DNA from: Eutreptiella sp. 'Long Island Sound 2002' | Taxonomy: Eukaryota; Euglenozoa; Euglenophyceae; Eutreptiales; Eutreptiaceae | Reading direction: 5' to 3' | Assembly (NCBI GenBank): GCA_964036045.1 | Contig: OZ038384.1 | Coordinates: 64,019,355-64,083,354, forward strand | DNA: 64,000 nucleotides | In this document: piece after piece, positions 20,941 through 33,053 of the stretch | Numbering within the stretch: the first letter of the stretch is position 1 | Layout: each line of letters opens with the position of its first letter | Notes under the pieces: model-generated | Seen by the model: only the letters and a program-made list of their open reading frames with translations | What the model was told of the DNA's origin: nothing | The model's database searches: none | Made by a program: the position numbers and the translations under genes

Positions 20941-21189
20941 CGAGGGACAGGAAAGAACCAACACCCCATGGGTTGGACACACCGGGGCGACCCGGCCGAC
21001 CCACCGGGCCAGGGGCAGGAGCGCTACTCCAAAGCCAGTGGTCTGAGCCCGGCCAGGCTGCATCGGGGACCATGGCAAACTTCACCCGGAGCCATGGAAG
21101 CAACCGGTGACAGGCGAGCCGGTACACGGTCCAGGAGGGGGTCGCCTGCCAGGCAGAGTGGCCCCGCAACTGAACCACCATGATGTGCA

Positions 21190-22247
21190 ACATTTCACAC
21201 GCATGTCCACATTGGATTTTTCATCCCTCTACACAACCATTCGGTGGTCGGATGTTTCCCTTGCTTACCGCTATTGGCATCAATGGTACAAGCAGTGCGG
21301 GCAAAGCATGGATGTGATGTCCGATGAGGAAGTCGGGTTCATGGATATGTTATTCAGATAAATGTCCAATGAAGAATTCACTATGTACAATCCTCTCCTT
21401 CCTTTCTCAACTCTTGAGTACTCGGCCATTTTAACAATTGGGGAAATCTTATTACACATTGTGTTTACACATTGTGTGTTTGAAACCCCCGGACTTGGTG
21501 TATATGTGCAATTATCCGGATGGGCGATAGGCACGAATGCCGCACCCACGTGGGCTAATCTTGTACTTTGGTTTTACGAGTGCCGTGTCCCGCCCCCATC
21601 CTCCCATGTTATGTGTCGTTTTATTGATGACGGTCTTGTCCTCCATCATGCAAATGTTACTCGCGATGATTTATTATATGTGATGCAACAACTTTATCCC
21701 ACACACTTGAGTGGACTTTGAAGTGTTTAATCGCATGACTAATATTCCCTTCATGGATTTATTAATTGTTAAGGTGAAGCCATTGGAGACAAGTGTGTTC
21801 TTCAAACCAACCCACACATGTTCTTACATTAGTTGGGGTTTTAACAAACCACGGCATGTGAAGTTGGGGTGGATCACGGGGGAATGCATTCACTTTCTTC
21901 GTTTATGTTCCCATGAACATTACTTCAACGCATGTTGGGCTAGATTACAAGGAGCTCTAATGCGTCTAGGTTATCCTAAGCACGCATGGCAAATTGCACC
22001 AAGACAATGGAGTGACAAGCGGAGGTATGTTCATGACCGTGGCAAAGTGAGTGAGATTGTGCACGCTGTTCGTGTGCCATATCACTCCTCGATGCCCATT
22101 CCATGGATGGCGATGTTTTCTCGCATTCGTTATAAGCTATTACCTTCCATACCAAGTTTGCAAGTGCGTGTCACCCTGAAATCGTCCCCTAATTTACGCA
22201 TTCTATTTCATGCACGGCGAATGCAAGCATTGAGAGATGAGCTCTAA
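21190..22247 (+). pseudogene. Penelope-like reverse transcriptase, 5'-truncated and broken
   Basis: This is a reverse transcriptase relic. Recognisable RT motifs in order are LDFSSLYTTI (motif A, catalytic Asp), WAIGTNAAPTWANL (motif B), RFIDDG (motif C, catalytic DD), then IPFMDLLIV, FFKPTHTCSYISW, and a thumb-like ALMRLGYPKHAW. The combination of the KPT and RGYP-like elements after FIDD points to the Penelope-like class rather than LTR or LINE RTs; this is family-pattern knowledge, not a search result. Defects: the RT N-terminus upstream of motif A is absent because GC-rich DNA begins at about 21190, a TAA lies at 21359-21361, and a frame change occurs near 21711. No GIY-YIG endonuclease is seen on either side. 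It was presumably an element replicated by RNA intermediates in the nucleus and is now inactive. Confidence 0.7.
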
Positions 22248-22804
22248 AGCTCGTGCGGCAGTTCGCGATCTCGTACTTGCGATTTTGCAGCTGTATGTTA
22301 GCTTTTCTGACGTGAAATCTCACGTCCAGTTCATTTTTCTGCTCTGTTTTGCGTGATTCCTGCGTTTTTTCTCTGCTGGCAGAGCGCGCGCGCGCTATTT
22401 CAACAGCGTGCGCGCACTCGCCACAGGACGCGAAGACACAGAACAGCGGCGATTTCTCAGACACAGGCCGGGCAATTGTTTGAACGCGTACCCACATGAA
22501 GATTTGATGTGGGGGGAATCCATTTTAGGATTTGCCTCCATGTGACATAGTCAATTCCTAACCCTATACCCATAGGATTGGAATTTTTGGTTTGTGTCCC
22601 ATGTACATCCCTGCTTCATGTTGTACACAGGCTGAGGAGGCCTCTTCTGGAGGCGAGACGCGTACATTAACACTTTGGAGAAGTGTTGGTTTTTTGTTTT
22701 ATATGCTTTTGCACCGTCATTGAAGAGTTCGAAATTAACTCCGTCGATTTTGCTTTTCAAAAGACGAGAGTGAAAACATCCAAGGCGATTTTTATTTTCC
22801 ACAA
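22248..22804. other. 3' flank of the RT relic; no gene
   Basis: This noncoding stretch after the RT stop contains a strong hairpin (22382-22419). No other feature is recognisable before the second copy of module F begins at 22805. Confidence 0.5.
22382..22419 (+). other. 15-bp GC hairpin downstream of the RT
   Basis: GAGCGCGCGCGCGCT (22382-22396) pairs with AGCGTGCGCGCACTC (22405-22419) around an 8-base loop, with one wobble and one mismatch. It lies about 135 bp after the RT stop, where retroelements often keep 3' structural signals, but no function is shown. Confidence 0.65.
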
Positions 22805-23158
22805 GAGGTGATGTGGTGCGGCGTGGCCTGGTCCGAGTCCTGGCTGGGGCACCGCGCCCTGTTGGCGGGCAAGTTGGCAGGCCCCTTGGCCCGTTTTTGC
22901 CCTCTTGGCCTTGCGGGCTTCAGGAGCATGTCACCCACCCTGTCCCCGTGGGGCTGATGAGGCACTGGTGCGCCAGAGATGCGCCTCTCTGAGGCATGTC
23001 TCCAGGTCTCTGACGTAGGTGCGTTGGTCCACTGGGTCGATCTGTGTGGCGATGGCTTCGCTGGGGGCGGTCCAGCCCTCAGTCGGGCCCCAGCTGGCTG
23101 GGACGGGGGGCCGTGCTTGGTGGAAGAGTTCGCTAAGGGGGTCGGGTGTTTCTTTCTG

Positions 23159-23482
23159 CTAGCCGAAAGTGTTGTTGAACCGGCGGCAGGCGCGCCAGAG
23201 GTAGTCCACCACCTCCTCCAGTGCCGTCTCCGCCCTCGGCTCCGGTGGCGGATTTGCTATGTCCGCGGTTCGGAGGCGTGGGTCCGGGAGGTGGAGGCAG
23301 TAGAGGGCGAGGAAGATGTGGTGGGCTGCTACGTTAAGGCCGCCCCCGCTGTGGCATAGGGGCGGGCTGTCAGGGGGGAGGGATGTGTCTGCCGTGGCCA
23401 TGGCGATGGGCCATGCATCGTCCGCTGGGTCCGCCGCATAATGTCCTCCCGGACAGTCTCGGGGGAGTGCAGGGCATTTTGA
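23159..23482 (-). CDS. Conserved ORF, second module copy
   Basis: This is the counterpart of 13811-14134, with the same length and frame. It includes GGGLNVAAHHIFLALYCLH and ends RRFNNTFG then stop. About eight residues of 80 differ from the first copy. The left end of the module is cut at 22805, so any downstream exon or gene body is missing. Confidence 0.3.
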   Translation of the reverse strand, partial: SKCPALPRDCPGGHYAADPADDAWPIAMATADTSLPPDSPPLCHSGGGLNVAAHHIFLALYCLHLPDPRLRTADIANPPPEPRAETALEEVVDYLWRACRRFNNTFG

Positions 23483-23699
23483 CTAAGGATCAAAAGAATT
23501 ATTGGGCTAGCTAAAGAGTAAAGTTGGGGGGGGGGGTCATATTTCTTATAGTCCAATTAGTCCTAGCCCTGAGATGGGCAATTAGTCTTGAAGGTCAACT
23601 TATTGCCCTAGCATGGCTCATCTTAGTCGATCTACTTATAGTCCTAGGTTCACCATTAGTCTACAGATGAGACTTAGTGCCCTAGCATGGTTCACCTTA

Positions 23700-24090
23700 C
23701 TATGTACTATGGTTGTTGGTCAGGGGCCCGAAGAAGCTGGGGTGGCTGGCGGGGGGGGTCGCGGCCAGGGTCGCGGGCTGCGTGCGGTGGTGGAGGTTGA
23801 GTTCTCCGCCGTGGCAGCAGCGGGCGAGGCGGTGTGCAGCCCCTAGGCAGACCCAGTGGCTCGGATTGCAGGGCAGGGCCGCCTGTAGAACCCGCTGGCG
23901 TACGCAGAGAGGGCATCTGTTGGCCGGCGGTTGGCGGTACCTGTGGACGGATGGTTGCGTGGGGGCAAGGGGGCTTGCGGTGTCCGCATGCTGGCGGGCG
24001 TGCATGTGGTGCCTGTTGTGCTCATGCGTGTCGCCGCAGTGTTCTGTGTGTTGGATGGTGCGTGGGCTGGGTGGTAGGTCTTGGAGGGGG
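23700..24090 (-). CDS. Cys/His-rich ORF, second module copy
   Basis: This is the counterpart of 14351-14743. It keeps CPLC, the later LPC, WVC, RLARCCHG and the histidine-rich segment, with a few substitutions. It shares the TAA just upstream with the first copy. The helix-like ORF preceding it is mostly removed by the 205-bp deletion. Confidence 0.3.
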
Positions 24091-25280
24091 CATTACGGTT
24101 GGGGGAATAGGAGGTTGAGGAGCCGGGTCAAAGGACCGAAGAACCAGATGGGTGTGCACGGGCGCACCCTCCCAGATGTAGGACTCCGAACCACACTGGC
24201 GGTCATTACCTGTTACATGCCAGGGGAGCTGTCTTGATTGGTCGGGGTCCTCTGATCACTTGGGAAGGGAGCGGTGGCGCGATGTCAGGATAAGTCATCA
24301 CCCCTCTTCAAGGGGAAAACGTAGTGGTCCATCTTTCTCTTCGTCACAAGGGCGTCACTAGCGACCAAGGTTGCCTCCCCGGCAATCGAGCATACCTATG
24401 TACCAACCTCCTTCCTTTCCACATTTGTCAACAACCTCACAATACTCAAACGACTTGTCATCATTGCGCGCATACTGATGCCACAACACAGCGCGTGGGC
24501 TGTTTTGTGATGGTGGGGCATTGGCTGCTGGGGCCCTGTGCGGGGGCCCTGCGTGGGCTCGGGCTGGTCGGCAGGGTTGGCACAATAAAGTACGTGTATA
24601 CATCGCCTTTAACACGCATGATCTGGGACAAATCAATTTGCCGTATCCCACCTCAAAAACAATCCAAAAATCCACGAAATTTGGTATTTGAAAGTACAAA
24701 TAGTCATTTTGTAGTCACCATCTGCAGGACATGAACAAAATTACCAATCTCAAACATTTTCCAATAAATGTGTGATTTTAGGTACCAACCTCCATACTGA
24801 ATTGGAGCAGCAACCCTGCTTCCTGTTGCTGGTTACCAGCGGTGCATTGGTACTATAACAGACTGTGATTGAAACACCTTGAAAGCCGCTAGGTGTGAGG
24901 TTTGTGAGCTTTTGTTGACTTATGTACCCTTTTGTGAGAAAACATGGCATATTCGGTTTCATAAAGTGCTAAAAACAGATGCAGAGGGCTACCACTGTGA
25001 GCTAAAAGGTTGGTTTCTTTTGCAAGTGTCCAGTGGTACCCCCATGCAACATATGACGTTGAGTTCAAGGGTTGAAGAGGCGGTCCCTATGAGTTATTCC
25101 CGACTTTAGCACTTTGTGAGCGAAATACACCATGAATGACCTTAAAGGTGCTCACAAACTGCTAAAACCCTTGGGAAGACTGCAGAACGGGAGGGCTAAC
25201 GGAGGAGAAGACTCACTAGGTGTCAATGAGACCGCAGACACACCAAAGTGGTCACCCTTGAAGTGGACGGTTGGCCTTGA

Positions 25281-28200
25281 GGGCAGCCCTTGAACTATGC
25301 CGGAGATCGAACCTCCTAGCGTGGACTGTCCGCGAAACAAAAAGGGTGATTGCTGGAGGCAAAGGTGCCATGGCCGACAAGGAGTGAAGTCAAGTCAAGT
25401 CCACAATCCGACAGTTCTACTCTTTTCATGATGAGACTAAACCCACATCAGGGTCAATCATGCCTTTCGTGTTGCTCATTGCTTTCACTCTCTATTGAGG
25501 TGATCATGAGGTACCCTTGTCCTCGAGTTTGTATAACTCTCAGTGGTTTGTAGCGAATTTCTTTCAAAAAGCTACCGTTTTGGTCTTCCGAAACAACTTG
25601 CAGAGCATATCTTACCCGTAAGTGCCTGCGAAACACCTTTCCTTTATTTGTACCTACCTTTGTTCAACTAGCACATGCTAGACTATGCCGTTTGTCTTTC
25701 AAATACCGAGTTTCCACCAAAACATTTTCATCCAAAGAGCTATTTTGTTTCAAGATTTAATGGTAAACCCATAGTTTCCTTTCATATGTGTCCACCCGAA
25801 GTCTTTCAACTCAGTTTGACGCACTGTAAGAGAATATTACTGCTTTTGTTCGGGAAACTACAAGCATAAAGACAAAAAATAACAGCAAGTCGCAACACAT
25901 TTTTTGTACGACAGGGTGCTTCACTCACAGTGCAGAACAGTGAATTAAGTGTTGAGTGTTGACACCTTACTGTCCCATTTTGCACACAAATCAAATTTAG
26001 TAGCAGAAAAAGGATCGTTCCCCAGGTCATTATTGTACAAAGACTCACTGCCTGACGCAGCTTGCTGAAGAAAAAGATTGCACACCAAGCACTGTCTCTT
26101 AGCAGCAGTTTTTGCACCAAGTTCCGCTTGTTGTGTAGCTGCAGCTTTGCTGGTTCACGCTTCGCTGGTCATCTAAATGTTGTACAACAGGAGGTTGCAA
26201 TGCTTCCCTTGTCCCTCACCGAGCAACTTGTTTTGGCTTGGGTGCAGTCGAGTTCTTGCACTCAGCAGCCGTCTGCAAAAAGCCGGCGCGTGTGACCAAT
26301 CCTCCCAGTTTTGAATTCCATGGATCTACTCGTCCGGCGGCATTTATCTGCCTACTGCACGTCTTGATAGATGCATCCCTTTTTGAGGCTGGACTCTACA
26401 ATGCAACGCTGCTTGCTACAGATCGGGGCGGCCCACAGGGCAGTGGTACAAGAGGTGCAACTAGCAAAAGGAGGTAGGGATTGAAGACGGGCAGGTGAAA
26501 CAATTAAAGAGGAAGCCAACGTGGTAGAGCGGATCACCGCAAGCCCTGAATCAACTAACCGGGTTTTCTAAGCTGACGGTTGCTACACCAGCCTCAGCCG
26601 AGTGCAATATGAACTTTGCTAGAATGGCAAATCGCAATGGGAGCAGCTTGTTGGTCAACAAGCTCCAACGCTTGATCCATCATTTCCTGCTTCGTTCGGG
26701 TTATCACTGAGTTGGTTTGCTATTCAATCCATTTAATAACTTGTTCCGCCGACACTATTAACTTTGGCCGGCGTGCTACCACAATCGGTCCGACGTTGGT
26801 GCAAGCAAGGAGCATGCCATGAAGGCACATCGTAAAACTGATCCGGAGCATGAAACAGATCAAGCGCATTTAGAGTCATCGATCAAAATTATCGGAGCGC
26901 GTCAACCATAACACAAATGAACACCAGGAAGCGCCCTCAACACTGCCCGCGTTACCAAGAAAAGCTTATTGCCTGCCAACCAAGGAGCACTGCCCAAAAG
27001 AGGGCGTATGCTAACACAAGGGTGGAATGAACAACTTGGCACAGCCATAGTGAACCACCTCTAGAGGAATTCATTGCAGACAGGTGTTCTGTCATGGTAG
27101 TTCCTCGCATTACAAAGAAGTACTGCACAAGGGCTTGTGGTCTATAAGCAGCCGTCGATGAGGTGCGTGAAGGCACATGTGTTAATTGCGCGACCGTCAC
27201 AGCATTCAGCACATCAACAACAGCGGCACCCAAAGTTTGTAATTGCGGCACCAGTTCACCATTTCACACGCACTTCCGTTGGCGCGCCATGGCCTGTTAC
27301 ACTGACAAGTGTGAGCGCCCTAACAGCGTAAGGAAGACAGAGTGCGCTTATGCCACACGCACGGTCCTACAGGGCCGCAACTCAGTGGCACCAAAAAAGA
27401 TAAGAGCTTTGCTCTCAATACTGTTTTTCTTAAAATCACCCGGTGGACTGTGTGTTGCCTTGCACTTGCACTCTCTCGCAGTAGTCCACTAACGACGGCT
27501 GCTGTTGCTTCCTTAACGGTCGTCATAAAAGAGAGGCGTAAATTATGCAGAAAAGAAGGTTCTGTGGCCTCTTGACACAGTTGCCTTTGGCCTCCGCTTT
27601 TGGGCGCCACCGCAAACCTCCGTAAGCCAAGCGCCGGCACGCCCTTTTGCTGCAGGCATTCGGCATTATCCAGACACATTGTAAAAGAGCAACAATTCTG
27701 TTGCACAAACATGTAAAAACTATATAAGTTTTCATGGGGTTTTTTCAAAGAAATTCATCATACGGTAGTGGTCGATGAACTGGTGCTGCAGCGATTCCGG
27801 CCCCCGCGGGCTGCCAATTTTCACAGACGCCACATCAGTGCAGCAACCAAGGGTGATTTGCAAACCTCAATGTTTTAACCTGTGCGCATGCAATTATTCA
27901 TTGTCAATATCTATACATAATTGCCATATCTAATTGGCGCATTCCCGGTCTCCTAATTGGCGAATTTATATTTATCTAGATTCCTCAGAGAGGCCGTGCG
28001 CAGCGGCAAAATGTGAAATTCGACACCCTACACCCATTGGCGCACCCCATGTGCCCCATTTTATTCTAAATGGACTCGGGCCGCGGGGCCGGCCAACAAA
28101 TTTGGACGCCAAAGTAATACATATGGGTTCTTCAAAAATGTAAAAGTGACGAAGGTCAAAAGAAAGCCTTGTTAGCGCGCAAGCGATGAGAAGCTGCATA

Positions 28201-29609
28201 GTATATGATCATAATACATGACAGTTGCCTGATTTCTTGTGCTCCGATTTTGTCTTGTTAAAAACTCTGTGACGGTGTTCGGTAAAAAGATTATTCAGTT
28301 AAGAGCGTGTACCAGCCACGGCTTCCCGCCGGACGGCTAGAATTCATAGAACTATGGAGAATTATGGAGAATTTGGGGGGGCCATCTTGGTTTTATGGAG
28401 AATTTTTGTGTAATTGTGAAACATTTAGCTGAAATTTTGGAGAATTAAAACAAAATCCTACTGGGTTTGATGAAGAACTTCATAGAACTATGGTGAAATA
28501 AGAATGTGATGGAGAATTATAAAAGGGTTATTTCGCAATGATGGGAAAAATATGGCTTTGTTGATTCTTAATAGGTTGCTTTTGACGCCTGTCGGGTTGC
28601 CCCCCATTCCTAGTCGCTTGTTGTTGTTGTATCCTCTAGGTGCCTTGTACACGTAGAATAGTCACAGATAGACATCGTTGTGTTGCAAAGATGAAAATCT
28701 AACATGTCTATAGAATCAAAACGCGACATGACGACAACAAAGAAAAACGACAAATAAAAAGAAATTACATGCGAAAATTCATGATTCCTCATAGTTCGAG
28801 CAAAATTCCACCATAACTGTGTTAATTTCCCGCTTTGCATCCTGATTCTCATTTTGAATATTCTCTGTTACTCCTGAATGTACTTGCCTTGCTGTTGGTT
28901 CCTGCTCCATTTAGGTACACAGTGATTTCGATAAAAAAAAAAAACCAGTCCAGGACATCAAGACGACCAGAAATGGGATCAATAAAACCTATTTTTTGCA
29001 CTGAATGGCGCCTTTTGTGGCTGGCCAGGCCGGGGGGAGAGGCTCTTGCGCGCCAAGCTTTTTTCCGGGGAGGGGCGGGAGCCTGAAACCAAGTGCAATC
29101 GCGGGCTGAGTACCGCTGCGCGTTGCTGTTCTCCTCTGCCCTATCTCAATGAGACTTGGCAGCCCCGTTATAGACAACCGCAGAGCCGGGGCCTCTGCCT
29201 GATTTCTGAAGGCGGTACGGTTGCGGCTTGGGGGTCAGAGCATGACGGCTTGAGCTACATCAGGTTGAAAAGTTGAGAAGAAAAGATGAATATTTGGACC
29301 GTGAAGGTGACCTGCACTCAGCAAAGGGCACTGAGCACGTCATCTGGTTGCTGTGCACTGCTGCACAACGGACAAGAGTTTCCAAAAGAAAACAATTGAA
29401 GCAAAAGCCGGGTAGATGAAATGGTTGAACTCAGGTATTTAGGCCATAAGTGGCTGGATGATTGGTGAAGAGGGACAGTGATCAGTGTGGTTGCAGGCTT
29501 ATGGGGCGACGCTGTCCGTTTGCTGCCACAAAACTGACGTGTCAGTACCAGTGACGTAGAATTGAGTGTGCTAGTGTATTTGGTGTTTGTTGCCAGGACT
29601 GCGGCAATA
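25281..29609. other. No gene recognised (4.3 kb)
   Basis: I find no recognisable domain. A possible coding remnant lies on the plus strand at about 27145-27492, with Cys-rich sequence (CVNCATV, CNCGTSSPFHTHF, CYTDKC); it has no convincing start and may be chance. The minus frame at 27320-27748 is open for 142 codons without recognisable features. The segment near 28340-28530 repeats the words ATGGAGAATT and TTCATAGAACTATGG several times, a decayed short repeat. Confidence 0.45.
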
Positions 29610-29649
29610 GTGTGTGTGTGTGTGTGTGTGTGTGTGAGTGTGTGTGAGT
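29610..29649. repeat. GT microsatellite
   Basis: A (GT)n run is interrupted twice by GA. It is a simple repeat. Confidence 0.95.
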
Positions 29650-30296
29650 ATGTAGCGGTACGTCTGTAGTGCGGTTGCTGAGGGGAGTGGTGCCTGTTGG
29701 ACGGTGGTGTGGGCAGGTGAAAATATTTTTGTTCTTCGTGCCATCTTAACTGAACCAAAGTAGGCAGGCAGCAAAGACTGAACAGAACAAAAAGATGGTA
29801 ATGCTTGTTGAAACAACGAGTCCGGAGACACGTGTTCTCTGAAAGCACGTTCACTGCAGAATGCAGTAGACAGTAGTTTACTCACTGTCACGTCTCACTG
29901 CTAGACCAAGTCGTTGCAGCGAGATTGGGCGCTCAAAGCAGGTGGAACCTGCGAACGCACAGCAACACAGATGTTGAGAACACAGCGTATGGGCGTGGCC
30001 CTTGGACAGACACAGTCGCTGTCGTGTTGGGCTAAAGACAATAGTGTCCCGGAACACACGATGTTCGTTGCTGCTAAAGGGAGCGAATGTACTGTGGGGC
30101 CGCTCGACGGAGTAAGAGGCAAAAGAAGCTAAGGTACAAAAGAATAGAGCAAGAGCAGATATCAGTGAGTTTGCTTAAGCCGTAAGGGTAGCTCATATAC
30201 CAGAGAAAGCTCGCTGACGAACTCTTCAAAATTTAGATTCATCAGGTTTAAGAGTCAAGATGAACTCATTGAAATCTAGTGCGCCTGCTGCTTGAA
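29650..30296. other. No gene recognised
   Basis: Unique-looking sequence of mixed composition. Open frames on both strands are short and lack motifs. The stretch lies downstream of the minus-strand gene at 30297-31685 and could hold its 3' end. Confidence 0.5.
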
Positions 30297-31685
30297 CTAC
30301 TGCACAAGGCAATCAGATTTTCGGGGCTCGACATCTTCGTTCGGTGTCACTTGGCAGCGTAGCGGTGGTTGGGAGCAGGGGCAACACACATCTCTAGCTT
30401 GGAAGTTGCTGTAACCACAAGGACAGCGCCAGTCCTTGCGTCTACGGCCCAATGTGTCGATGACGTGGCTTTCGACTACTCCCGGACTAAGGCCGTAGGT
30501 CAACGACAGCTCTGCTGTGAAGGAGGTGTTGATATTGGCAAGTGAAACATAGCAAGACACAGAATGCAGTTGTGAAGTACTGCTCACGTCTTGAATCTCT
30601 TGTGGGCTGACCGTGAAGAGTTCTCTGGCGGGAGTATTCGCGCTGCGTGTTTTGAGCCTTTTTCGTGAGGCGGGCGCGCTATGTTCGCCGTGGGAGTTTG
30701 TGGGCAGCGGAGGGAAGTGTTGTAGAACCGTGGTGTCGACATGATCACTGCTTGAGTAGTACTCAGGTGGCGTCGTGCATTTAGGTCCAGTGGGACTCGC
30801 CCCAATCGTTCGGTGAAACTCAGCTAGTGGTACTCGTTTGATTTTGCATCTTGGACAGTGGCGTTTGCGTTTGCGCGGAGGCCTTGACCTTTGACCCGAC
30901 GCTTTGGGGCGGGGGAGGCGTAGCCTGCACAGAATGTGGCATATCAAGGTGCTGAAAAAAAAGAGCATGGTGAGGAAAGTCACTGGGGAGGTCGGCAGAG
31001 TGATACGGCGCCGCTCGGGTTCTGCAACAGGTGAGGCAGTGCTCTCCAAGGGCACGCTACTGGCGATATTTTCGACTTCGCTGAACGATTGGTCGTACTC
31101 TTACGCCAGGTTTGTAGGTTGCTGGTCATCAGGTTGAAGAATTGAGTAGTGAGAGTTTGAGTTGCTCTTGATAGACTCTTTGAGAGTTTCTTGATCTCCG
31201 TGCGTTGTACATTCGAGACTAGGCTGACGAGCATCACGCGGCAGGTGAAAGAAAAGGTGCAGTTGCTGAAGCAATATGTGGGTGGCGTGGTATTCCCGCA
31301 GTTGCTGTTTTAGAGTCGTAGCAAACTGGTTCATCGAAGCGTCCAGGTCATAAAATTCATCATAGTGAAGAGGAGATGTTCTTTTGTGGGCATACGGGAC
31401 TTGGGGTTTGCGAAATCCTGCAGCGAGATGGCATGGAGCCGCGCCTTTCAGCGGGCATGGATCAGCATCTGAGAAATCGGCTTCTGTCGATGTTTGCATT
31501 GATACCCGTGATTTTTGTTTGAAATCATTCTGGCCTTCAATTTTCAGCTCTTCGCTATGCGCGCGTGCGGCCATTTCGGTCCAGTTGAGGTTGGAATCAA
31601 TAAAACCAATAAAGTACTTGATGGGGCTGCAAAATGACCAGATAAAGAATGGTCTTGCACTGTGTGTATGCATGCATATATACAT
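30297..31685 (-). pseudogene. Hypothetical protein with RanBP2-like zinc finger, interrupted by a stop
   Basis: Two minus-strand frames lie in the same phase and are separated only by TAA at 31101-31103. The upstream part (31101-31685, ATG start, 194 codons) is polar with no recognisable domain. The downstream part (to 30297) has a hydrophobic segment FLTMLFFFSTLICHILCRL that could be a membrane anchor, a basic RKRKR with CPRC, and near the C-terminus DWRCPCGYSNFQARDVCCPC. That last motif is W-x-C-x-C-x3-N-x6-C-x2-C, one residue shorter between its first cysteines than a normal RanBP2 finger. The first ATG of the downstream part is at about 30968, at the hydrophobic segment. The stop could be a nonsense mutation in one gene of about 460 codons, or the true end of one gene before another. 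GTAAGAG overlaps the stop, so an intron cannot be excluded. Function unknown. Confidence 0.4.
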
Positions 31686-33053
31686 CAGAATGGATCAGGA
31701 TTTTATTTGCAACATCAGTCTACATCTTGGACATGGCAGAAACAGTGACCAGTGACTTCAGATCGATGCAAAAATGGTATAACCCAGTAATTAGGTCTCC
31801 AGTGAAGATAGTAAAACAGATGCAAGAAAAATAGATTCTTCATGATAAAAAATGATACAAAACTATTTCAAAAGTCTTCCAGCAATCTTGTCTGGGTCAG
31901 CAAAAACATTCATTCAGAATTTCAGAACTCAGTAGGATCTGCCCTGTGGTAGGCGGCGCGCTCACAGGCCAAAAATGTCGAAAAAATAGATATAGTCATA
32001 TGAGGACTCTATAGATGCGGTATCCCCTGCTGAATCTAAAAATCACCTTCGTTTGCAATAAAGCAACCCTATGTCGAAGAAAAATGCAGATTACTGTACA
32101 GCTCAGCCTCAGTGAGAATAGCCAAAAAAATAGATAAAGCAAAGGCCAACACCCAAGTTGAACTATATTACAAATAGTGTTCAAAGTAGAAAGAATGGAA
32201 TATCAATGCAACAACTCATAGCATATAACACAATAGATAAAACCTTATGTCCAATCAAGGTTTAACATTTATGTGTCTTCCAACCATATCAGAAGTGATC
32301 AAGTTCCATGGATGAAATTAACGCCAATGTCTCAACCAAACTTCAATAAGGATAAATATCATTGCTCCATATGGAACCTAACGTTTTGAGAAATTGTTGC
32401 TCATTCACGGACTTTTAACAGCCCGCCCAGCCTTAATGCACGCTGTATATGAAGGCGTCGTCCAAGAATGACTCCCATATTCCAAATGACCAACAGATGT
32501 CACCTCAATCTGGCGTCAATGGGGTCCGATCTTACTAAACATTAAGAGTTAAAAGAGCCATAAATGACCATATGTGGACCAAGATGAGTCCTTCAAGCAG
32601 TCTCAGGATACTCCAGTGTCGTCCTCCTATTCTCTCGTAATCACGAACGACATTCCTTGTTGAAGTAGTCGAAAATCCACTTGTGATCCAGATGTTTGAC
32701 CCAATCAATGTAAGCAAATCCAACCAATCTGGGCAGATGAACACAGTAATTGAGCCATATAAACAGGGAAGTAGGCACCCTAGATATCAGGCCAGTACCT
32801 CAGCCGTCAGGTGATTGTAAGAGGCGCCCGGGGCCTGCACTCGCAGCCTTCAAACTCCAGCATATGAACTTGACCTCCAGATCCCAAACCATGACAGTAC
32901 GAAGATGCCTCAATCCAGCTACATGAATTAGCCTGTCATAACACAAATGCCAGGGCGCGAGGATTCACCTTGTCGCTGCACGTGTACAACAGCGCGTCCA
33001 GACTTTTAACGCGTTGCTTTACGTGTTCGCCTCAACGTGCAGACCAATGGTTC
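31686..33053. other. No gene recognised
   Basis: AT-rich DNA with short, overlapping open frames and no motifs. It ends where the first chromovirus LTR begins, at TGACGCG. Confidence 0.55.

Larger units (their letters stand above)
22805..25280. repeat. Repeated module F, copy 2
   Basis: This is a second copy of 13468-16139 in the same orientation. A deletion of about 205 bp at 24129 removes the counterpart of 14781-14988. It preserves the upstream ORF (23159-23482), the intron-like insert (23483-23700), the Cys/His-rich ORF (about 23700-24090), part of the dispersed repeat and the inverted repeat. Neither flank carries the GC-rich gene body, unlike copy 1. Confidence 0.8.

Noticed and set aside
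20047-21193. Long minus-strand Cys/Val-rich ORFs (over 300 codons) across the minisatellite
   Set aside because: They are translations of a 65-bp tandem repeat that is open in every minus frame; there is no independent sign of coding.
16140-22805. Simple inversion of 16140-22805 splitting one gene copy into B2 and the second module
   Set aside because: The breakpoints fit, but the second module is nearly identical to the first while B2 is strongly diverged from B1, so they are unlikely to come from one original copy.
25285-25350. Possible tRNA 3' half on the minus strand (GGAGGTTCGATCTCC)
   Set aside because: A T-loop-like hairpin is present, but no matching acceptor stem, D-arm or anticodon arm lies at the right distance, and the box B spacing is off by one.
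31022-31104. 83-bp intron (GTAAGAG to TTGCAG) removing the stop in the 30297-31685 gene
   Set aside because: The sites look usable, but splicing them shifts the downstream frame away from the one with the zinc finger.
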